From [Bacillus] selenitireducens MLS10 (GTDB lineage: Bacteria > Bacillota > Bacilli > Bacillales > Salisediminibacteriaceae): DNA of 64,000 nucleotides. A model generated the notes under the pieces. It ran no database searches. It saw nothing but the letters and a program-made list of their open reading frames with translations, and was not told where the DNA came from. Location of the stretch: NCBI RefSeq assembly GCF_000093085.1, contig NC_014219.1:1852384-1916383 (forward strand), given 5' to 3'. The position numbers were made by a program, and so were the translations under genes. The number at the start of each line of letters is the position of its first letter. Within the stretch, counting starts at the first letter, position 1. This document shows positions 57,988 through 64,000 of the stretch, in pieces.

Positions 57988-58773
57988 ATGCAACAGTCAC
58001 GAAAAATTTATCGCAAAGGTATGAAACGGCAGGCAAAAAAAATGCAGATGTCCAATGCACAGAAGGCAAAATACAAACAATTTTTGAAAACGCTGCATGT
58101 TCCGTATCAGGATGATAATGTCTTTATCCAGGCATTCACTCATTCCTCTTACGTCAATGAACATCGCATCCGTCCGCACGATGACAATGAAAGATTGGAA
58201 TTTCTCGGCGATGCTGTTTTGGAATTGGCCATCTCCCAGTATTTATTTAAACTGTTTGAACAGATGAGTGAAGGAGAGATGACCAAACTCAGAGCAGCAA
58301 TCGTTTGTGAACCATCCCTGGCAAAGCTTGCGGACTCCCTTGAGTTTGGTGATTATGTCCTTCTCGGAAAAGGAGAAGAAATGACCGGAGGCAGAAAGCG
58401 GCCAGCCCTTTTGGCTGATGTGTTTGAGGCATTCATCGGCGCTCTCTATGTCGATCTCGGAATGGAGGCGGTTTATGATTTTCTTGAACGCTATGTCTAC
58501 CCGAAAATTCACGACGGTTCTTTTTCGCATATGATGGACTTCAAGAGTCAGCTGCAGGAGTTTATTCAGCGGGAGAATCAGGGGCAGGTTCAATATCGGA
58601 TCGTGGAAGAAAAAGGCCCTGCTCATGCGAGAGAGTTTGTCTCAGAGGTGATGCTTGACGACGATCAGCTCGGAACAGGTGTGGGTAAATCGAAAAAAGA
58701 AGCTGAACAAATGGCAGCCCAGGAAGCGCTTAAAAAGCTCGGATCCGAAATGGCGTCACTGAAAATGGACTGA
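57988..58773 (+). CDS. rnc: Ribonuclease III
   Basis: A 261-residue double-strand-specific RNase that processes rRNA precursors. The catalytic signature [17 protein letters not shown] (about 56-72) and the acidic [15 protein letters not shown] are present; the C-terminal dsRBD (about 184-255) ends with [18 protein letters not shown]. The start is placed at ATG 57988, 5 nt after GGAGG; the ATG at 57967 has no ribosome site. Confidence 0.96.
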   Translation: MQQSRKIYRKGMKRQAKKMQMSNAQKAKYKQFLKTLHVPYQDDNVFIQAFTHSSYVNEHRIRPHDDNERLEFLGDAVLELAISQYLFKLFEQMSEGEMTKLRAAIVCEPSLAKLADSLEFGDYVLLGKGEEMTGGRKRPALLADVFEAFIGALYVDLGMEAVYDFLERYVYPKIHDGSFSHMMDFKSQLQEFIQRENQGQVQYRIVEEKGPAHAREFVSEVMLDDDQLGTGVGKSKKEAEQMAAQEALKKLGSEMASLKMD

Positions 58774-58803
58774 ATGTTATGTTCACCTGATTTTCATTCA
58801 TAC

Positions 58804-58847
58804 AAAAAGACATCTGAACAGGCTTAGCCGGTTCAGATGTCTTTTTT
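58804..58847. terminator. Bidirectional terminator between rnc and the kapB-like gene
   Basis: A 12-bp stem (AGACATCTGAAC/GTTCAGATGTCT) with an inner GGC/GCC pair, flanked by A5 and T6, stops the converging transcripts. Confidence 0.9.
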
Positions 58848-58860
58848 CTAATCATTGTAT

Positions 58861-59238
58861 TCAGTAAGCTTTTTCAACTTCTTCCAGAGCCTGAAGAGCC
58901 CGTTTACCAAAGTCAGACGAATCTTCACTCAGATCCTGCTTCATTTCCTGAACGGCGGCGGCAACTGATGCTTCATAGCCTGGCATGTCACCTTCAAAAG
59001 ATTTGACGGCGTTTCTTGGGATGTTTGCCTTTTCCCGTTCGCTGAGAGCTTTACGCTCATGGAAAAGCGGAACATCGACCTGGCGGGGGTGATGAAGATC
59101 CCCTTGAACAGGATGTTTCTTGACACCCTGAATCTCGACAAGAACGGTATTGCTGCCCTGATCGCGCACGACCTTTCCATAGTAGGTGCCGGATTTGTAG
59201 GATGCAATAACCTGCTGGTCTGCTTCAAACAGATTCAT
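58861..59238 (-). CDS. KapB-like (kinase-associated lipoprotein B family) protein
   Basis: A 125-residue cytoplasmic-looking protein. From memory, the block GVKKHPVQGDLHHPRQVDVP and FHERKALSEREKANIP matches the KapB family, whose B. subtilis member helps activate sporulation kinase KinB. No lipobox or signal peptide is visible at the N-terminus here. It shares a minus-strand operon with the DUF1128 gene (15 bp apart; AGGAGGCC before the ATG). Without KinB in view and with sporulation genes missing nearby, its role is uncertain. Confidence 0.7.
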   Translation of the reverse strand: MNLFEADQQVIASYKSGTYYGKVVRDQGSNTVLVEIQGVKKHPVQGDLHHPRQVDVPLFHERKALSEREKANIPRNAVKSFEGDMPGYEASVAAAVQEMKQDLSEDSSDFGKRALQALEEVEKAY

Positions 59239-59253
59239 ACCTGAATGGCCTCC

Positions 59254-59490
59254 TTAAGCTTCCGGTTTTCGGTCTCTCATTTGGCCCAGTTCAGAGACAA
59301 TCGCGTCCATTTCACTGACACTGAATGAAGGTTTTGAGATGACCATTTCATAGATTTCTTCGATCTCATCATATTTATTTAATGAAAAACTTTCAGCTTT
59401 GATGGCTGCACCGTTTACAATCTGAAGCTTTCGTTTGATTTCCTCGATCATACGGCTTAATTCTTCGCGTCTTGGATCTTCTTGGCTCAC
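59254..59490 (-). CDS. DUF1128/UPF0435 family protein (YfkK-like)
   Basis: A small acidic protein (78 residues from GTG 59490; 84 from ATG 59508). The family pattern is present: IKRKLQIVNGAAIKAESFSL and YDEIEEIYEMV, then SVSEMDAIVSELGQMRD. GTG 59490 is preferred because AAAGGAAG lies 6 nt upstream, while the ATG at 59508 has no ribosome site. No function is known for the family. A strong inverted repeat sits just upstream. Confidence 0.8.
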   Translation of the reverse strand: MSQEDPRREELSRMIEEIKRKLQIVNGAAIKAESFSLNKYDEIEEIYEMVISKPSFSVSEMDAIVSELGQMRDRKPEA

Positions 59491-59515
59491 AGTAATCTTC
59501 CTTTCCATATTTGTA

Positions 59516-59538
59516 ATGGTACATGTTCAGTGTACCAT
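59516..59538. promoter_or_regulatory. Inverted repeat, possible operator upstream of the DUF1128-kapB operon
   Basis: ATGGTACA, a 7-nt spacer, then TGTACCAT: perfect 8-bp arms, 8 bp upstream of the first possible start. On the minus strand TACACT within it resembles a -10. It is a possible repressor site; the regulator is unknown. Confidence 0.5.
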
Positions 59539-59639
59539 GATTTTAAAAACATTCCCACCGGGGGACGGATTCATCTTAAAGGACGACATAAAGTATGGTA
59601 AGATTATTAAGTTAATGCAGTGTGAATGAGGTGAAAACC

Positions 59640-62600
59640 ATGTTCCTGAAACGGCTGGAACTGACAGGCTTTAAATCATTTGCGGAGAAGCTCGGTATCG
59701 ATTTTGTACCGGGTGTTACCGCGGTGGTCGGGCCAAACGGAAGTGGGAAAAGCAATATATCAGACGCCATTCGCTGGGTGCTCGGGGAGCAGTCTGCCCG
59801 CAATCTTCGCGGAGGCAAAATGGAAGATGTTATTTTTTCGGGGAGTGATAAACGTAAAGCACTGAATATGGCTGAGATCAGCCTCGTTCTTGATAATGAG
59901 GATCAGCATGTTCCCATTGACTACAGTGAGGTGGTTGTGACTCGGAGACTGTACAGATCAGGGGAAAGTGAGTACCTTCTGAACAAACAGACGTGTCGCC
60001 TTAAAGATATTACGGACCTGTTTATGGATTCCGGACTGGGAAAAGAGGCGTTCTCCATTATTGGTCAGGGGAGAGTGGAAGAAATTCTCAGTAGTAAATC
60101 CGAAGAGCGTCGAATGATATTCGAGGAAGCTGCCGGCGTCTTGAAATACAAGTTCAGAAAACAGGCATCTGAGAAGAAGCTTGCTGACACTGAGGATAAT
60201 TTGAGCCGTGTCAGAGATATTATTCATGAACTCGAGCAGCAAACCGGTCCCCTTGAAGAACAGGCTTCGGTGGCAAAGGAATACCTCAGTATGAAAGCAG
60301 AACTCAATGAACTTGAGGCTGGTGTAACAGTAAAAGAGATTCAGGAGTTGCACGCTCAGTGGACAAACCTGAAGAACGATTATGATCAGGTTGAAGATCA
60401 AAAGCGCCAGCATGAGATCGATCGTGATCGGCTCGAGCAAACGGTGTTGACAGGACGCGAAGCATTACAGGAACTTGATGATGAGCTGTCTGAGCAACAG
60501 CAACAGCTCCTGATCGCAACAGAAGAGCTGGAAAAAGCCGAAGGAAAAAAGCAGTTGTTTGAAGAACGGCTGCGAAACTTTGATGAACGCAGGGCTCAGC
60601 ATGAACAGGAAATGACTCAGCTGAGGGATCAGCTTAAGAAAACGGAATCAGAACTGATGGATGTCGTTTCGAATAAAAAAGAACAGACAGAGCAGGTCAA
60701 ACAGCTCGAAGACGAACTGAAAGAGCTTGAAGTGGCTCTGTTTACATTGTCCGAATCATCCGAAGAGCAGCTCGAAGAACTGAAATCAGAGTATATGGAA
60801 TGGATGAATGCCAGGGCAACTGATGAAAATAATCTCCAGAATCAAATCGCTTCAAAGAATCGTCTGCTTGGACGAATCGAACAGAAGCGTGCACAACTGC
60901 GTGAGCTGGACCAGGAGTCCCGTGAAGCCTTGACGGAAAAGGAATCGCTCAAGGATGCTTTCGATCATGCAGCAGCAGAAACGGAAAAATGCCTTTCCTT
61001 ATACCGGGAAAAAGAGAATGAGGAAGGGGAAAAAAGACAGTCACTGACTGATAACGAACAGCAATTCAGAGAGATTGAAAAAGAACACCAGCGAAAACGG
61101 AGCCGCAGGGATGTATTGAAAGATATGGAAGAAGACTATGCAGGTTTTTTCCATGGCGTAAAAGATATCCTGAAGCAGCGTGATGGCAACTTCCACGGAC
61201 TTATTGGCGCTGTTGCAGAAGTGATCAGCTTTAACGAACGTTACAAGACCGCCGTAGAAACAGCACTTGGCGGAGCCTTGCAACATGTCATCACAGACAC
61301 GGCTGACGATGCCCGTTCGGCTATCAATTATTTAAAAACCAATCGTAAAGGCCGGGCGACCTTCTTGCCTCTCGATACGATAAAACCTAAATCAATCAGT
61401 GATTATGACCTTGGACAAATCGGTCAGATTGACGGGGTCATCGGTCAGGCAAGCCGTCTGATCGATACAGAGCCTAGACTTCGGCCGGTGATCGAGCATC
61501 AGTTGGGCAATGTGGTGTTTACGGAAAATCTTAAGCAGGCTCAACAGGCCGCAAAAATCCTGAAACATCGCTACAGAATTGTGACCCTTGATGGTGACGT
61601 CGTCAGTCCTGGCGGTGCCATGACCGGTGGCAGTCTTCAGCAAAAGTCGGGTCAAATTCTATCCAGAAAATCGGAATTGAAGACACTTGAGTCAGAAGTC
61701 AGCTCACTTGAGGCAAACATGCAAGAACAGGAGCGGTTCTGCAACGGCCTTCGTACAGATCTCGCTGTGATCACCCAAAAGAAAGAAAAGCTCAAGCACG
61801 AAGGTGAGCGTCTTCGAAAAGAAGAACGGCAGCTCGAAAGCCGTTACCAGGAACAGAGCTGGCTGTATCAATCCTATGCTGACAAGCAGGAAGTGGCCGA
61901 ACTGGAACTTTCAGAGGCTGTGGCTGAATATGAGGACGCAGATCGTGAACAGGAGAGGCTTAGCCTGGAAATTGAGAAGGCAAACGAGAGAATCAGTGAG
62001 CTTGATCAAGCCATTCAGGAACTGTCCGAGTCTCTGAAAGATAAACAGGTTCAGGAAAAAACATACCAGGACAAGCGTAATGATCTTAAAATCGAGCTGG
62101 CCTCGGCGAGAGAAAACCTCCGTTTCACCGGAGAAACGGAAGCGCGTCTCACTGGTGAAGCGGATGATGTGAAACGTTCAATGGATCAGCGGATGTCCGA
62201 GCTGAAGAAACAGGAGGACGTCCTGAATCAGGGGACAAAAGAGTCTGCTGCAGAGGAACTCGAACAGTGGCGGCAGAACAAGCAGACAGCAACGGCATAC
62301 ATCAAAGATCTGCGGACAAAACGTTTTGACAAAGAAAGCGGCCTTGAAGCGAAAGAGGGGGAATTAAAAGGATTAAATCAGCAAGTCCAATACTTGTCCA
62401 GGACAGCTCAGGAACTTGAAGTCAAAATCAACCGGCTCGATGTCAATCTGGATACCAAACTCACAACGCTGCAGGAGCAGTTTGAAATCACTTTTGAACG
62501 TGCTGAAAAACGCTATCATCTCGAGATCCCGCTGCAAAAAGCGAAAGAAAAAGTGAAACTGATGAGAATGGGGATTGAGGAACTCGGGCATGTCAATACC

Positions 62601-63206
62601 GGTGCCATTGAAGAATTCGAGCGAGTCAAAGAACGCTACGGATTTTTGTCAGAGCAAAAACAGGACCTTGAAGATGCAAAAGGGACGCTTCATGAAGTCA
62701 TCAATGAAATGGATCAGGAAATGATCAGGCGTTTTGATGATACATTTACGCAGATTCAAAGTTGTTTTCAGGATGTGTTTAAACAGCTTTTTGGCGGCGG
62801 ACGGGCAGCGCTTGAGCTCACTGATCCGGATGATCTTCTTCATACCGGGGTGGATATCGTTGCACAGCCACCAGGGAAGAAGTTGCAGCATTTGGCGCTT
62901 TTGTCCGGAGGAGAGCGTGCACTGACGGCGATTGCCTTGCTGTTTTCTATTCTTCAGGTGAGACCGGTGCCGTTCTGTGTCCTCGATGAAGTCGAAGCGG
63001 CACTTGATGAGGCGAACGTTGTCAGGTTTGCCAATTATTTAAAAGATTTCAGTGAGGATACACAGTTTATTGTGGTGACACACCGAAAAGGCACGATGGA
63101 GGAAGCGGATGTGCTTTACGGTGTCACAATGGAGGAATCGGGAGTATCGAATTTGGTATCCGTCAAGCTTGAAGAGTCTGAACAGTTTGCCGGAGCGGAG
63201 AAATAA
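59640..63206 (+). CDS. smc: Chromosome partition protein SMC
   Basis: An 1188-residue condensin ATPase. The N-terminal Walker A is GPNGSGKSNISDAIRW (about 32-47) after LTGFKSFAEK. Two long coiled-coil arms (about 170-500 and 670-1020) flank the hinge (about 505-670; GGALQHVITDTADDAR, GGAMTGGSLQ). The C-terminal head has the signature LLSGGERALTAIALLF (about 1088) and Walker B FCVLDEVEAALDEANV. The ATG at 59640 follows GAGGTG; the frame from 59622 adds residues unlike the family. ftsY follows 12 bp later. Confidence 0.97.
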   Translation: MFLKRLELTGFKSFAEKLGIDFVPGVTAVVGPNGSGKSNISDAIRWVLGEQSARNLRGGKMEDVIFSGSDKRKALNMAEISLVLDNEDQHVPIDYSEVVVTRRLYRSGESEYLLNKQTCRLKDITDLFMDSGLGKEAFSIIGQGRVEEILSSKSEERRMIFEEAAGVLKYKFRKQASEKKLADTEDNLSRVRDIIHELEQQTGPLEEQASVAKEYLSMKAELNELEAGVTVKEIQELHAQWTNLKNDYDQVEDQKRQHEIDRDRLEQTVLTGREALQELDDELSEQQQQLLIATEELEKAEGKKQLFEERLRNFDERRAQHEQEMTQLRDQLKKTESELMDVVSNKKEQTEQVKQLEDELKELEVALFTLSESSEEQLEELKSEYMEWMNARATDENNLQNQIASKNRLLGRIEQKRAQLRELDQESREALTEKESLKDAFDHAAAETEKCLSLYREKENEEGEKRQSLTDNEQQFREIEKEHQRKRSRRDVLKDMEEDYAGFFHGVKDILKQRDGNFHGLIGAVAEVISFNERYKTAVETALGGALQHVITDTADDARSAINYLKTNRKGRATFLPLDTIKPKSISDYDLGQIGQIDGVIGQASRLIDTEPRLRPVIEHQLGNVVFTENLKQAQQAAKILKHRYRIVTLDGDVVSPGGAMTGGSLQQKSGQILSRKSELKTLESEVSSLEANMQEQERFCNGLRTDLAVITQKKEKLKHEGERLRKEERQLESRYQEQSWLYQSYADKQEVAELELSEAVAEYEDADREQERLSLEIEKANERISELDQAIQELSESLKDKQVQEKTYQDKRNDLKIELASARENLRFTGETEARLTGEADDVKRSMDQRMSELKKQEDVLNQGTKESAAEELEQWRQNKQTATAYIKDLRTKRFDKESGLEAKEGELKGLNQQVQYLSRTAQELEVKINRLDVNLDTKLTTLQEQFEITFERAEKRYHLEIPLQKAKEKVKLMRMGIEELGHVNTGAIEEFERVKERYGFLSEQKQDLEDAKGTLHEVINEMDQEMIRRFDDTFTQIQSCFQDVFKQLFGGGRAALELTDPDDLLHTGVDIVAQPPGKKLQHLALLSGGERALTAIALLFSILQVRPVPFCVLDEVEAALDEANVVRFANYLKDFSEDTQFIVVTHRKGTMEEADVLYGVTMEESGVSNLVSVKLEESEQFAGAEK

Positions 63207-63218
63207 AGGAGGATAACA

Positions 63219-64000
63219 ATGAGTTTTTTTAAGAAACTGAAAGAGAAAATATCCACTCAAACGGACTCAGTAACAGATAAGTTCAGAGATGGACTCAGTA
63301 AAACGAGGGATTCCTTCGTAGGTGCCATGAACGATCTGGTGAAGGATTTCAGAGAGATTGATGAAGATTTTTTCGAAGAGCTTGAAGAGATCCTGATTGG
63401 TGCCGATGTCGGTGTGCATACGGTCATGGAACTTGTTGAGGAATTGAAAGATGAAGCGAGGACCCGTAATATTAAACATGCCGAAGATATCAGGCCGGTT
63501 ATTTCGGAAAAACTGGCAGAAATGCTTCAAAAATCCGAAAACGAATCAAAATTAAATATGCAGCCGGAAGGCGAGCTCACCGTCATCTTGTTCGTTGGGG
63601 TTAACGGTGTGGGTAAAACGACATCGATCGGGAAATTGGCTCACCAGTTTAAAGAGGACGGAAAAAAAGTTGTCATGGCTGCAGGGGATACATTCCGTGC
63701 CGGGGCCATTGAGCAGCTTGAAGTTTGGGGGGAGCGAAGCGGAGTGGATGTCATCAAACAGCAGGCCGGAAGTGACCCGGCAGCTGTCATGTATGATGCG
63801 ATTCAGTCTGCTAAATCAAAAAAAGCGGATGTGCTTCTCTGTGACACAGCTGGCCGTCTTCAGAACAAAGTCAATTTAATGAATGAGCTCGAAAAAGTGA
63901 AACGGGTTCTTGCGAGGGAAATTCCTTCCGCTCCCCATGAGGTGCTGCTTGTGCTTGATGCTACAACCGGTCAAAATGCAATGAGTCAGGCGAAAGCCTT
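63219..64000 (+). CDS. ftsY: FtsY, signal recognition particle receptor (C-terminus outside window)
   Basis: Starts at ATG 63219 (AAGGAGGATAAC upstream) and runs off the right edge; 260 codons are seen. The N-domain begins [12 protein letters not shown], without the long acidic A domain of E. coli FtsY. The GTPase has G1 [15 protein letters not shown] (about 127-141), the [14 protein letters not shown] box (about 154-167) and G3 DTAGRLQNK. FtsY docks SRP-ribosome complexes at the membrane. The smc-ftsY order is conserved in Bacillus. Confidence 0.96.
   Translation, partial: MSFFKKLKEKISTQTDSVTDKFRDGLSKTRDSFVGAMNDLVKDFREIDEDFFEELEEILIGADVGVHTVMELVEELKDEARTRNIKHAEDIRPVISEKLAEMLQKSENESKLNMQPEGELTVILFVGVNGVGKTTSIGKLAHQFKEDGKKVVMAAGDTFRAGAIEQLEVWGERSGVDVIKQQAGSDPAAVMYDAIQSAKSKKADVLLCDTAGRLQNKVNLMNELEKVKRVLAREIPSAPHEVLLVLDATTGQNAMSQAKA

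Overview
This window is one stretch of a Firmicutes (Bacillales/Bacillaceae) chromosome. Gene order follows the classical division - pyrimidine - translation - fatty acid - smc segment of Bacillus subtilis (murB to ftsY) almost gene for gene. Protein sequences are Bacillus-like, many starts are TTG or GTG with strong AGGAGG sites, and several surface or membrane proteins (DivIB, PrkC) have acidic tails. No 16S or other marker allows a species call. The missing sporulation genes point to a non-sporulating or sporulation-reduced lineage; a haloalkaliphile of the Salisediminibacterium / [Bacillus] selenitireducens type is only a guess.

Layout. 1-8468: division cluster, murB (partial), divIB, two DUF881 genes, sbp, ftsA, ftsZ, ylmE, sepF, ylmG, a frameshifted ylmH, divIVA. 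8484-11697: sigma-A promoter, isoleucine T-box, ileS and terminator. 11784-13174: lspA and rluD. 13166-25162: the complete pyrimidine operon pyrR-P-B-C-carA-carB-K-D-F-E with three PyrR-type attenuators and a final terminator. 25165-27043: a group II intron with an intact reverse transcriptase/maturase, inserted just after the pyrE terminator. 27224-30825: a heterodimeric ABC exporter. 30901-32616 (minus): rqcH. 32789-44823: yloC, remA, gmk, rpoZ (apparent frameshift), coaBC, priA, fmt, rsmB, prpC, prkC, rsgA. 44826-47233: rpe, a TPP riboswitch driving thiT-thiN, rpmB on the minus strand. 47509-54235: yloU, fakA, a degV/fakB gene, sdaAB, sdaAA, recG. 54293-58773: FapR operator, fapR-plsX-fabD-fabG, acpP, rnc. 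58861-59490 (minus): kapB-like and DUF1128 genes. 59640-64000: smc and ftsY (partial).

How it works together. The genes cover septum assembly and placement (FtsA, FtsZ, SepF, DivIB, DivIVA), UMP synthesis from bicarbonate and glutamine, translation initiation and rRNA/tRNA maintenance, Ser/Thr kinase signalling of cell-wall state (PrkC/PrpC), fatty-acid activation and elongation under malonyl-CoA control (FapR), and chromosome condensation and membrane targeting (SMC, FtsY).

What stands out is mostly deviation from a highly conserved order. spoIIGA-sigE-sigG, pgeF(ylmD)/ylmC, def, rlmN and spoVM are absent from their usual places. ylmH and rpoZ each carry a one-base shift in an A-run. A mobile intron sits at a terminator. 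thiT has joined thiN under a TPP riboswitch. A KapB-like gene remains although sporulation genes are gone. I found no evidence for a CRISPR array, prophage, tRNA or rRNA gene, toxin-antitoxin module or defence system. I do not see a wholly new system here.
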